A DNA stretch of 64,000 bases from Microbacterium testaceum StLB037 (GCF_000202635.1 NC_015125.1:186001-250000); one strand, 5' to 3'. Counted from the first letter of the stretch, positions 45,301-53,270 are shown. The notes: generated from the sequence alone by a model not told the origin. Program-made: numbers and translations.

Positions 45301-46302
45301 CTACCGCCCAGTGCGGACGAGAACTACGCCGCGATCGGTAACCATAACGCCGAGGGCATCATCGAACGTCACGCAGTTACGCGCCAGGCCTCTGTACTCC
45401 TGTGGCGTACATCGGTCTACGCGAAGTGGCTTCAGCCGTGATGGCACTTGTGCAAATACCGCAAGTAGCGCGGTGCTAATGGAAGCGATGTTTACGATAC
45501 TACGCGGGCCGACGACCGGCGCGACCCCGGTGATGAGTGCTTGGGCAATTGATGCAACAACATTGCCTTCCTCGTCCTCACGGTGGAGACCGGCAAGCAA
45601 CGGTAGTTTGTGCTGGTAGGGGGCCAGGATTTCGTGGATCTGTTGGTAGCTGGCATCCATGTACATGATCTGCCAGAGTTCACTATCTGACTCGAGCAGC
45701 GACTTCTTTAGGTCGTCAAGACCGGCGGGGTTCAGCGTGTACGACGGCAGAGCAGCGAGCCGGGCCTCAATTTCACTTGTGTGCCGGTTCTCCACTTGGA
45801 ATTCATCGATCCCGTCCGCCGTGAGCCAAGAGTCTGTCTCGTCGGCAGCAAGAAACGAGTAGACCGTTTCGCCCGCGTGATACACCTCGTACACGGCACA
45901 CACCAGCCTGCGCACACGGAGAGTCGCAGGGAGCTCGTTTAGAAGGGCCGGCGTGACCACGGCGAGCGTGTCGAGGCTGCTGCCGAGAACGTCCAACGCA
46001 CTCAGTAGTTGGTCGTACTCATGATTGGGACTTGCGTCGTGCTTGTCGTTGTTCGCCGCTTGCCGTATAACGTCTAACGATGCTGCGCCTTGCCAACCGG
46101 CCGCCTGAATCAACTGCGTAATCGCAAAGAGATGTTTCCCAGTCCAGCTCAAATCTGCCGCCTTGAGCGACCGCTCCCACAATGCGGCCACATCGCGCGC
46201 AACGGAGCCGATATCCTCCTGCTCGTAGCCATTGCGGCCGAACGCTTTCATCCGTCGCGCCGCATTCAACGTTCCTGTCTCGAGTGAGTCGATAATGCGC
46301 AT
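45301..46302 (-). CDS. Hypothetical accessory protein
   Basis: 333 residues, soluble, with a helical N-terminal half (LNAARRMKAFGRNGYEQEDIGSVARDVAALWERSL and DVIRQAANNDKHDAS) and a mixed C-terminal half containing a hydrophobic stretch (SIVNIASISTALLAVFAQV). The NNDKH segment is reminiscent of HEPN-like helices that keep N..KH, but the R-x4-6-H spacing is wrong, so I do not claim it. ATG 46302 has GGAGG eight bases upstream. GC is about half, typical of acquired cargo. Neighbours suggest a defence role (inference only). Confidence 0.75.
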   Translation of the reverse strand: MRIIDSLETGTLNAARRMKAFGRNGYEQEDIGSVARDVAALWERSLKAADLSWTGKHLFAITQLIQAAGWQGAASLDVIRQAANNDKHDASPNHEYDQLLSALDVLGSSLDTLAVVTPALLNELPATLRVRRLVCAVYEVYHAGETVYSFLAADETDSWLTADGIDEFQVENRHTSEIEARLAALPSYTLNPAGLDDLKKSLLESDSELWQIMYMDASYQQIHEILAPYQHKLPLLAGLHREDEEGNVVASIAQALITGVAPVVGPRSIVNIASISTALLAVFAQVPSRLKPLRVDRCTPQEYRGLARNCVTFDDALGVMVTDRGVVLVRTGR

Positions 46303-46607
46303 TCACCAATCCTCCCATTGCGGTCTGTGCCGTCCTAGCGGCAGGTCTGTCGCGTCTTTCATGCTGGCTGAGCTGGTTCAAACGTAGCGCTCGATGTCGG
46401 ATCTCACCTCCAGATTGATTTAGCGAACGCAACCAGACGAGCCCCCGAAATGGAATACTTCTCTTCTTCATTCAGGTCTTCACGAGGGAGTGTTCACCGC
46501 GGGAGGCGAGCCGCATTGCGTGTTCGCGACCGATAGCTCCCTCCACGTCGGCAACTACTTGGGGCCACGTCTTCTTTCTCGACAAATTTGAGGGGACTGA
46601 TGCACGG
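46303..46607. other. Intergenic region, no gene seen
   Basis: About 300 bases between the hypothetical gene start and the integrase remnant. No domain, repeat or hairpin stands out; probably the promoter of the minus-strand gene plus integrase debris. Confidence 0.5.
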
Positions 46608-47057
46608 TTGAGTGCCGATGCGTTGTCACGCAGCCAGTGCGGCTGGCGTGTTCATGATGACCTCGAACTCGACGGGCGTCAATCAGCCGCGGCGGAGCTG
46701 GCGTCGGTTGTCGGTCAGCTCGAGTACGTCACGCGGGTGTTCGAGACGCTGCGCGGCACCGCGAACACCGGCATCGCGGTGGCGAACGTCGAAAGGATCG
46801 AGCGCGGCGAGCAGCCGCTGCTGCCCGAAATGACGCTGCACGGCCTGCGACACATGCACGCGTCGCTACTGCTCGCGAGCGGCGCCGACATCGCGCTCGC
46901 GTCGAAGCGGCTCGGACGTTCGTCAATCTCGATCACGAGTGACCTCTGCACGCACCTCATCGGCGACGCTGCACGGCGGGCCGCCGAGGGCTCTTCGGCT
47001 CGTTCCGCGAGCGAGTGCACAACCCGTGCACAACGAGCCTGCCCGGGGCGGGCCTGA
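46608..47057 (+). pseudogene. Tyrosine recombinase (integrase) remnant
   Basis: The C-terminal part reads MTLHGLRHMHASLLLASGADIALASKRLGRSSISITSDLCTHLIGDAARRAAE, clearly the end of an actinobacterial phage-type integrase. Arg and His of the HxLRH box are present, but the catalytic Tyr expected in DTYSHL is Cys (DLCTHL) and LGH has become LGR. The upstream 220 bases no longer resemble an integrase. It is therefore truncated and inactive. It converges on tRNA fragment B, the expected place for an integrase gene. Confidence 0.8.
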
Positions 47058-47100
47058 AAAAAGCCCCGGAACCTCGCATTTCTGCGTGATCCCGGGGCTT
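47055..47100 (-). terminator. Strong intrinsic terminator beside tRNA fragment B
   Basis: AAGCCCCGG (47061-47069) pairs with CCGGGGCTT (47092-47100), and on the minus strand the stem is followed by TTTTTT. It lies five bases from the 3' end of the tRNA fragment and also faces the end of the integrase remnant. Confidence 0.85.
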
Positions 47101-47105
47101 CTCCA

Positions 47106-47148
47106 GTCGGGATGACAGGATTTGAACCTGCGACCCCTTGACCCCCAG
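47106..47148 (-). pseudogene. tRNA-Pro(GGG) 3' fragment B (att-like site)
   Basis: Minus-strand sequence from anticodon loop CTGGGGG through a well-paired T-arm (GCAGG-TTCAAAT-CCTGT) to the acceptor end CATCCCGA. Anticodon GGG with G37 identifies tRNA-Pro. The 5' half (acceptor, D-arm, anticodon 5' strand) is absent from the adjoining sequence, so this is an att remnant and not a working tRNA. Confidence 0.8.
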
Positions 47149-47240
47149 GCGTCCAGACGGGGTCGACGAGGCGAGATTCTGCGTGATTCCGGGCGTCAGA
47201 TCATGCAGAGCGCCGCGCGAGATGCATAGTTTGCATGATT

Positions 47241-47260
47241 CTGGTCCCCTTCTGGTCCCC
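47241..47260. repeat. Paired CTGGTCCCC repeats near tRNA fragment B
   Basis: CTGGTCCCC occurs at 47241-47249 and 47252-47260, and again at 51037-51045 followed by CGTCCCC. Short direct repeats of this kind beside a tRNA site resemble integrase arm-type sites; this is inference. Confidence 0.45.
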
Positions 47261-47285
47261 GCGCGAAAGCTGATCAACTCAGTGA

Positions 47286-47963
47286 CTATGCTCGTCCGAG
47301 CCGAAGGACGCTTGCGAAGTCTCGTTCCCAGATGTAGACGTCTCCCACTTGGTCCTCGAACTCAAGCTGAATCGCGAACACTTGTAGAGCGTTGGAGCCT
47401 CTCTCGCTCAGCGTGAACATTTCCAGACCGTCGGCAATGCCCATGGATGGCTTCATGGCGAAGCCAGGAGAGATCTCATGCAGGTCGAAATCCACGCCCG
47501 GCCTCAGGCCGAGCATCGCCAGATTGTCTCGCGCCTCAGGCACGGGCCACCACAACCAACCCTCGACTGCCGCTGGCACAATGCCGTACCGGACGCTACG
47601 AACCCGAGCAACACCTGCACCAACATTCTGCAGGATGAGGGTCCATGCTCTCCGACGTCGCACACGGATCCAGCCCTTGCTGTGCCCCGAGATGTACGGC
47701 CTCGAAACTCGCGCGTACTGCGTGCGAGCAAGTAGCAGCGTGGTCATCGCCGCGACAAGTGTCGCCGCTGGCGCCACTCCCAGGATCGTTGGCGCGAACG
47801 GGAGGCTAGATACAGTGGCCGCGTCGAGGTTGGAACGAACGATCTCCCAGACAAGCACCAACGATGCAATGCTCAAAAGGAGAAGAGGGATCACGTAGAA
47901 GCTAGCGCTCCGTCCAATGCGCCGTTGAACCGCGCGGTCGGCTGGAGGCTGAGGACTTCTCAA
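47286..47963 (-). CDS. Two-helix membrane protein in radical-SAM peptide operon
   Basis: 225 residues. Two N-terminal helices (FYVIPLLLLSIASLVLVWEIV and TILGVAPAATLVAAMTTLLLA) are followed by a cytosolic beta-rich domain (WIRVRRRRAWTLILQNVGAGVARVRSVRYGI, ALQVFAIQLEFEDQVGDVYIWERDF). The TTG start at 47963 overlaps the radical SAM stop by four bases, so it is translated with the enzyme. No family recognised. Possible roles are export, immunity or a membrane effector whose action depends on the modified peptide; none is shown by the sequence. Confidence 0.75.
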   Translation of the reverse strand: MRSPQPPADRAVQRRIGRSASFYVIPLLLLSIASLVLVWEIVRSNLDAATVSSLPFAPTILGVAPAATLVAAMTTLLLARTQYARVSRPYISGHSKGWIRVRRRRAWTLILQNVGAGVARVRSVRYGIVPAAVEGWLWWPVPEARDNLAMLGLRPGVDFDLHEISPGFAMKPSMGIADGLEMFTLSERGSNALQVFAIQLEFEDQVGDVYIWERDFASVLRLGRA

Positions 47964-49102
47964 GCACCCGTCCTCGTCAAATCGCGAACTCGCTCGTAGA
48001 GAGGCATCAAAGCAGAGCAGTAGACGGACGGATTATCCAAACCGTGATCTGTCGAGTATCTGTGAGCGATATGCCCTCCACCGCAGAGGCTGAGGTTGTC
48101 GCATCCCGCACACCTGGAGTGAAGAAATGATCCCTTGTCCATCATCGCCCGCATCCCCGGCAACTCGGCAATCTCGGAAATCTCCCTCTGTCCAGCGACC
48201 CGGTTCGTTGAGTTGACCTCGTACGAAGCGGTTCGTAGCACGTCATGCAGTACGTACCTTCCGTCCGTCTCGACGATCAGCGTTCCCGCGGAACGTAGCC
48301 CCAGGCTATCTGAGCCCCAGACGCCACCAAGCGCGAGCTTGAAGACCGTTTGAAACCATCGAATTTGAAACGTACGTGGAGTGGAAACGTAGAGGTCAAA
48401 GAGTTCGAGGAGCCAGGGGCCATAGGTCGCAGCAAGTTCAGCTTCATCCGCAGAATCCCAGTTCTCATCGGGGAGCAAGACATCGACGAACGGAAAGCCA
48501 AGCGACTCGATCCGCTCAAGTGCAGCCTTCGGCTCGACGGACGGATCAATAACGAAAAGGCCACCCTGCGGTTCGCTGTTTGCTGAAGCGTCGCGAATCG
48601 CAGAGATCCCCAATCTTACCCGCGCCATCGATCCCCGACCCATCTTGTCTACGCGATGGGAGTCGTGCGAGGCATCTGAGAGGTCAGCGCTCACACCAAA
48701 CCCGACCTGGGCATCAAGTAGGGCGCTCAGCGTCTCTTTCCTCAAGATGGTTGCGTTTGTCTGTATGGACAGATTCGCGGTCACACCCACGGATGTCAGC
48801 TCGGAATCGATGAGTTTAAGGAGCTCCCGGTAGGCGGATGCGGGAAACAACATCGGCTCGCCGCCGTGGAAGACAATAGACACGCTTCCCAACCCGACCT
48901 CGTCCGCGTACTGGGCTATGTCCTGCAACACGGCCCGGGCGGTCTCCACGCTCATGAACACAGGCAAGTCGCGCCAACTCTGATCGGGGCCGGTGTACAT
49001 ATAGCAATATGTGCACGCCAAATTGCACCTGCTGGCGACCTTGAAGATGTAGGTCGTGATCGCGGTCCGAGCCTCATGCCCAGACGCCGCAGGATTACTC
49101 AC
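47960..49102 (-). CDS. Radical SAM/SPASM peptide maturase, FxsB-like
   Basis: 380 residues. The radical SAM cluster motif CxxxCxxC is Cys26, Cys30 and Cys33 in RCNLACTYCYMY, followed by TGPDQSWRDLP, the signature stretch of FxsB-type enzymes. SAM-binding VFHGGEPML follows. The C-terminal SPASM domain supplies further iron-sulphur cysteines (RCAGCDNLSLCGGG and VYCSA). FxsB relatives link an aromatic ring to the beta-carbon two residues on, making three-residue cyclophanes in ribosomal peptides. GTG 49102 overlaps the stop of a 47-residue peptide gene by eight bases, which makes that peptide the obvious substrate. Confidence 0.9.
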   Translation of the reverse strand: MSNPAASGHEARTAITTYIFKVASRCNLACTYCYMYTGPDQSWRDLPVFMSVETARAVLQDIAQYADEVGLGSVSIVFHGGEPMLFPASAYRELLKLIDSELTSVGVTANLSIQTNATILRKETLSALLDAQVGFGVSADLSDASHDSHRVDKMGRGSMARVRLGISAIRDASANSEPQGGLFVIDPSVEPKAALERIESLGFPFVDVLLPDENWDSADEAELAATYGPWLLELFDLYVSTPRTFQIRWFQTVFKLALGGVWGSDSLGLRSAGTLIVETDGRYVLHDVLRTASYEVNSTNRVAGQREISEIAELPGMRAMMDKGSFLHSRCAGCDNLSLCGGGHIAHRYSTDHGLDNPSVYCSALMPLYERVRDLTRTGA

Positions 49103-49238
49103 TAGTCGCGGGCATGACTCCGCTGCGTGTCCACGACGACCACTGCGTCTGGATTGTCATCCCGCTCTCCGCAGCACTTGCCTCGGCGACGGCCCGCGAC
49201 GCGGCTTCCTCTAGATCTGACTTCAACTTGTCGGACAT
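49095..49238 (-). CDS. Predicted RiPP precursor peptide
   Basis: 47 residues. A charged helical leader (MSDKLKSDLEEAASRAVAEA) precedes a serine-rich hinge and the core TIQTQWSSWTRSGVMPATSE. The core has two aromatic-X-X units, W33-S-S35 and W36-T-R38, the type of site cyclised by cyclophane-forming radical SAM enzymes. It does not end in the FxSxx motif of the known FxsA peptides. ATG 49238 has a GGGGGG stretch six bases before it. Its stop overlaps the maturase start. The length, overlap and composition support a real gene despite its size. Confidence 0.75.
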   Translation of the reverse strand: MSDKLKSDLEEAASRAVAEASAAESGMTIQTQWSSWTRSGVMPATSE

Positions 49239-49367
49239 CTGAACCCCCCCAGTGCGCTCTTGCACGATGAAACTATGTTCGCGCGTCCGCGACGACAGTG
49301 CAAGGACGATGGCCGATGGGAGCAGGGGCCCCATGAAGGCGTCGGGCGCGATACGGGCCGCGGTGCT

Positions 49368-50708
49368 CTACGACGTTCTTTTCTCATAGGGGATCGCTTG
49401 GCGATCCTCAGCCAGCCGTCGAGTTAGTTCCGTTTGGTCCGCACCAAGCTCCAGCGCGACCCATGCGCGGACGACCAGAACGGCTTGGCGCCAGACATTC
49501 AAGATGTCGACGATGTCGGGGGCGGCGCGATTGGCGTGCTTGACGCCGTTGTATACGCGCACGGTGTCGTCCGCCCACGTCGGACCGTCGAACGGCAGAC
49601 ACTCACCGACGTTGTCAAGGATTCGATTGAGCCGCTCGTTGAGGGGTTGCTGGCCGGCCTTTCTCTCTGTCATGCCGTCTCGTACGGCGAGGAGATACCC
49701 GAGCGCTTCAAGTCCAGGGCCGGTGTGGGCCAATCTCGTGAATGGTGTCGCGCCGGGAAGGTCGATACTGCTGATGACCGGGTCGAGGGCACGCGCGAAG
49801 TCGTCGCGTAGGGCCAGCCACGACGCGACGCCCGACTCGCCAAGTTCGGAGTATGGGATGAGATGCTGCCTGTAGGTGCGAGGTGGCTTCTTTCGTTCGT
49901 CATTCGGCACAACCACCTCGCGCCATTGAATCCCGTGGGTCCGGCCGTCCAAGGTTCGCATGGGATCGTCGTTGCGGGTCGCTCTGACAGGAACGCAGGA
50001 CTCCTCCCACCAGCGCGAGAGGACAAGGAGATCTCGCACACCCTTGTGCACTTGCAGGTGGGCGTCCCACTGCTGAGCAGAGGCGCTCTCGGTGGTGCAG
50101 CGCACGAGGTCGTTCAGCACCACGCGGTCCTCGCCCTGTTCGATCTTGATTCCACGGCCCGGTCTGAACTGCAGTGTGAGACCGTGCACGGTTCCCACCG
50201 TGATCATGGGATTCTCGACCGAGTCGATCGATACTTGCACTCGGCTCTCGCGCAGGTCGATGTCCTGAGTTCGCGCCCACGATGAGATGCCGAGCCACTC
50301 ACGCAGGCCTGAGATCTCGGACTGAAGGCCGTGCGGTTCGTCGAAGGCAACGATCTCTTCAACGCCCATGATCGCCGCACGAGCCCACAGGCGACCTGTG
50401 CCAGGGCCCCATATGTTCGCGTGGAAGCCTCGCGGGTAGCATCCGACGAGCAGCACGGAGCCGTGCGAGTCGTGGAAGAGGACGCGCTTCGGCGCGTCTT
50501 TCGGTTCTGGCGGCTGTGCGGGCGGGAGTTCCAGACCCGTCTTCCCGACGAACCACCGAGCGTATGGAGATTCCCGCGTTGACCAGCCCACCTCGATGCT
50601 GATGCCTTCGTCGGAGCGTTCCAGGGCGACTCTCGTCGTCGGCGTATCTGGGTCGTTATCGAAGAAATCACCCGTCCGCCGGGTACCAGTGAGGAGTTCG
50701 TTCGGCAT
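49368..50708 (-). CDS. ApeA-like HEPN defence protein
   Basis: 446 residues. The N-terminal half is beta-rich (RVALERSDEGISIEVGW, KRVLFHDSHGSVLLVG) as in ApeA N-terminal domains. The C-terminal half is helical and contains RVYNGVKHANR, a HEPN-type R-x6-H motif typical of ApeA-like ribonuclease domains. ApeA is a known anti-phage protein thought to act by abortive infection. ATG 50708 follows AAGGGA; a TTG codon precedes it. Located just upstream of the peptide operon on the same strand, with 130 bases between. Confidence 0.75.
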   Translation of the reverse strand: MPNELLTGTRRTGDFFDNDPDTPTTRVALERSDEGISIEVGWSTRESPYARWFVGKTGLELPPAQPPEPKDAPKRVLFHDSHGSVLLVGCYPRGFHANIWGPGTGRLWARAAIMGVEEIVAFDEPHGLQSEISGLREWLGISSWARTQDIDLRESRVQVSIDSVENPMITVGTVHGLTLQFRPGRGIKIEQGEDRVVLNDLVRCTTESASAQQWDAHLQVHKGVRDLLVLSRWWEESCVPVRATRNDDPMRTLDGRTHGIQWREVVVPNDERKKPPRTYRQHLIPYSELGESGVASWLALRDDFARALDPVISSIDLPGATPFTRLAHTGPGLEALGYLLAVRDGMTERKAGQQPLNERLNRILDNVGECLPFDGPTWADDTVRVYNGVKHANRAAPDIVDILNVWRQAVLVVRAWVALELGADQTELTRRLAEDRQAIPYEKRTS

Positions 50709-51315
50709 CAACTATCCCTTCAATGGAGCCGGCCGATGCCGGAGTCTCACGGTAACGCTCCCCCGGTGCTTCCAGCCCGAGTCTTGCGGATCTCGGACAC
50801 AGACGCGCCTTCGGCCTCTCCGCATGAGTAGCGGCCACGGTAGCCGCGATGGGTGTCTCTTTGATGAAGCCCACTAGCGCCTCACGGGGAACGTACTCGC
50901 GAGTTCCGATGCTCGTCCACTTGATGTCACCCTTGTCAGCCAGACGCACGGGATGAGACGAGAACGTTGATTTTCCGCGGTCTCTGAGCTGAGCCGAGGC
51001 AGATTTCACGCCCTGGAACGCATCAAATCCATGGTTCTGGTCCCCTTTTCGTCCCCCTTGCGGAGTCATTCCACGAACACCTCTCGGAGCGGCTTGACAC
51101 CGTAGCGGTACTCAAGCCCCAAGCGAACGTCGCATTTTCCGTCGTTCGCAAGGTCCGAAGTGAGCGGTCAAGCGTGTGGAGCGGCGCTCGACGCGCGGCT
51201 GACGACCTCCTCCGCGACACTGCAAGGCTGGCCAGTGCTTCCCGCTCCGGTCTGCTCGCTCACAAGTCGGCGAAGACCTGCCCGGGCGTCACAGCCGATC
51301 GAAGCAGGCGTGCGA
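50709..51315. other. Intergenic region with possible excisionase-like remnant
   Basis: About 600 bases. A minus-strand frame (50668-51069) contains DIKWTSIGTREYVPREALVGFIKE, similar to the end of excisionase-type winged helices, but it overlaps the ApeA-like start and lacks the N-terminal helix-turn-helix, so I treat it as debris. A CTGGTCCCC repeat at 51037-51045 may mark another insertion junction. No intact gene seen. Confidence 0.4.
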
Positions 51316-52932
51316 ATGAACCGAGATGACTACCGGTCAGACCGCACAGATGCTCCCGCGAGTGTCAGCGGGAATGTCGGTCCCCCGCGGGACACTTTGC
51401 CTATGGATCTCTCACCAGAGAAGCCGGCCGTCGAGCGAAGCGCCGTCGTGCTTCTATCGCGACTCGGCGAGCGCTGGAGCCAAGCTGAGTACGCACAGTT
51501 GGCTGAGGAGCTGCGCTTGGGCCTGACCGTTTCCGAGATCGCCGAGGCCCATGGCAGACCGGCGGGTGCTATCTCCGCTGCATGCAACCGCCTGCTTCCA
51601 GCGGAGGAGCAGCCACGAAGTCGCCGACACGCCCCCGCCGCGCTGACTCGCTACCTCGCCGAACATCCCGATGAGCGTCTCGTGATTCAACGCACGGCAT
51701 CCGGTAGGTCTCGTCGAGGCTCTGACGATGCAATCCTGCTCGTGCGACCGTCAGCCGGTCTTCTGCCCGTTACTGAGGCTCTACTTGAACCTGGAGATGC
51801 CGCTGCTCTTCTCTCCGAAGCCCTCGCGGGCCTTGAGGGGAAGCCACGCGAGCAGAAGATTCTTCGGATGCGCGTCGGCTTCGAAGGAGCACCCCGCACG
51901 CTCGCGGAGATAGCGAGAGAGTTCGACCTCAGTCGTGAACGCATCCGCCAGATCGAGTCCAGAGCGCGGAACATTCTAGTGCATCAGGCGCGTACACCTG
52001 GCAGCCCAGGGTCAGTGCTCGCCTCGCTCCTGCATCTGCCCAGCGCGGACTTGGTCGATGAGGCATTCGCTGGACGCATCGCCACAATAGCCATGTCTGA
52101 GTTCGAAGCTCCGTCCCGCGTGACGATCCCGCTCCTGCTGTCTGCTGCTGGGGTCACGTCGCCGATTGCCCGTCAGCTCGCCGTTCTCGCCCGCGCTACG
52201 GAAGACCGTTTTCAGGAGCTCGAGAGGGAACGCCGCCGAGTAGAAGCCGCTGAGCGACGCCTCGCTGCTGTGGTCCAACGAGCTGATTCGGCGGTCGCCC
52301 GTTGGAATGAGCACGCGTCCTGGCCAGTCACCCTGAACCCTCCGCCCGTGCGTGGGACGCTCCGCGCGTTGCGGCTCGGCGGATCCGGTGAGGCCGCGGG
52401 CAGCTTCCATTTCGACAAGCTACGCCGCGAGGTGTTCTACGAATCGTCCCTTGAACTCACCGCGCTCAGTTTCCTGGAGAACAGCACCGACATCGCCTGG
52501 TACCAGGAGCAGCCGCTCGCCATTCCGTACACGTGGAGAGGGCGTCCGCACGTCTACTATCCCGACGTCCTCGCCGCGACTCGCACAGGTCAGTGCTTGA
52601 TCATCGAGGTCAAACCGCTGGTGAACATGCCGATCGCTCTGAACCTCGCTAAAGCCGCCGCCGCGCGGGTCTACGCGCACCGGCACGGCTGGGGGTGGGT
52701 GACCGTCGACGGCGCGCTCACTTCGCGCGACCTTGACACATACGTCATCCCCACCCACAAGGTTCGCGCCATCAACGCTCGTCTTGAAACTCACGGCCAT
52801 CTCGATTGGGGCGACATCCTCGAGTTGCGGGTGAAGCACCAGGTCCGTTCGCGGGACATTGCTGCGTTTGTCGCCCAGACCGGCGCCCGACTCACGCTCG
52901 AGTCGTACTACCGCATCACCGGGTCGCGATGA
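51316..52932 (+). CDS. Sigma-70 region 4 / TnsA-like nuclease fusion protein
   Basis: 538 residues. A SANT/Myb-like helix-turn-helix lies at about 50-95 (RWSQAEYAQLAEELRLGLTVSEIAEAHGRPAGAISAACNRL). A sigma-70 region 4 domain lies at about 175-222 (RTLAEIAREFDLSRERIRQIESRARNIL). A coiled coil follows (about 295-325), then a TnsA-like PD-(D/E)xK nuclease (about 370-470) with Glu in FYESSLE, Asp in YYPDV and ExK in IIEVKP (E431, K433). All predicted catalytic residues are present. The start is uncertain among 51310, 51316 and 51403. It may be a restriction- or transposition-like defence effector with promoter-like DNA recognition. Confidence 0.82.
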   Translation: MNRDDYRSDRTDAPASVSGNVGPPRDTLPMDLSPEKPAVERSAVVLLSRLGERWSQAEYAQLAEELRLGLTVSEIAEAHGRPAGAISAACNRLLPAEEQPRSRRHAPAALTRYLAEHPDERLVIQRTASGRSRRGSDDAILLVRPSAGLLPVTEALLEPGDAAALLSEALAGLEGKPREQKILRMRVGFEGAPRTLAEIAREFDLSRERIRQIESRARNILVHQARTPGSPGSVLASLLHLPSADLVDEAFAGRIATIAMSEFEAPSRVTIPLLLSAAGVTSPIARQLAVLARATEDRFQELERERRRVEAAERRLAAVVQRADSAVARWNEHASWPVTLNPPPVRGTLRALRLGGSGEAAGSFHFDKLRREVFYESSLELTALSFLENSTDIAWYQEQPLAIPYTWRGRPHVYYPDVLAATRTGQCLIIEVKPLVNMPIALNLAKAAAARVYAHRHGWGWVTVDGALTSRDLDTYVIPTHKVRAINARLETHGHLDWGDILELRVKHQVRSRDIAAFVAQTGARLTLESYYRITGSR

Positions 52933-53270
52933 CTGCAGAGCGACCCGCCGACCGTGCGGACAGCCATCCCGCCACGCTTTGGTTGCGCAGCCACATCGCC
53001 CTCAATGCGCTCCAGCGCCGGCCTGGCAGTGACCAGGCAGCCGAAGCGACAGGCGCCGCGAGCGGAGCCCACCTCAAGGTGACCCGCGGTTTGCTGACAG
53101 CAGCGCAATTTGCGCGACGCGTTCTGCGGAGTTCGCTGGCTGCTACTCACCTGCGCGGTCGCTCGCGCTGCCTTCGGAAGCATCCCCGCCCATGCATGCG
53201 GCTTCAGCGGGCGCCGGGCAATGAAAGGAGATTGTCGGAGAGCACGCCGTCCGCGCGTGTGCGCAGGTAA
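52929..53270 (+). CDS. Small hypothetical protein coupled to nuclease fusion
   Basis: 113 residues from an ATG that overlaps the nuclease stop (ATGA). The first part, DSHPATLWLRSHIALNALQRRPG, is plausible as protein. The second half is basic, low in hydrophobics and overlaps a convergent DUF3892 gene by 66 bases, so the real protein may be shorter, truncated or absent. Not recognisable as TnsB, TnsC or TniQ. Confidence 0.35.
   Translation: MTAERPADRADSHPATLWLRSHIALNALQRRPGSDQAAEATGAASGAHLKVTRGLLTAAQFARRVLRSSLAATHLRGRSRCLRKHPRPCMRLQRAPGNERRLSESTPSARVRR

Noticed and set aside
45301..46302. HEPN assignment for the 333-residue protein
   Set aside because: The R...KH segment has seven residues between Arg and His instead of four to six, and the helix context is unclear.
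47106..47148. Functional tRNA gene
   Set aside because: Only the 3' half is present; no matching acceptor, D-arm or anticodon 5' strand is found in the next 100 bases.
46957..47277. 106-residue minus-strand frame containing GSQVQILSSRL
   Set aside because: This is the translation of the tRNA fragment itself, a well-known false protein.
50668..51069. Intact excisionase gene
   Set aside because: Only the last part resembles an excisionase winged helix; the frame overlaps the neighbouring gene start and lacks the first helix-turn-helix.
52929..53270. TnsB or TniQ partner of the TnsA-like fusion
   Set aside because: The 113-residue product is far too short and has no DDE, AAA or TniQ motif.
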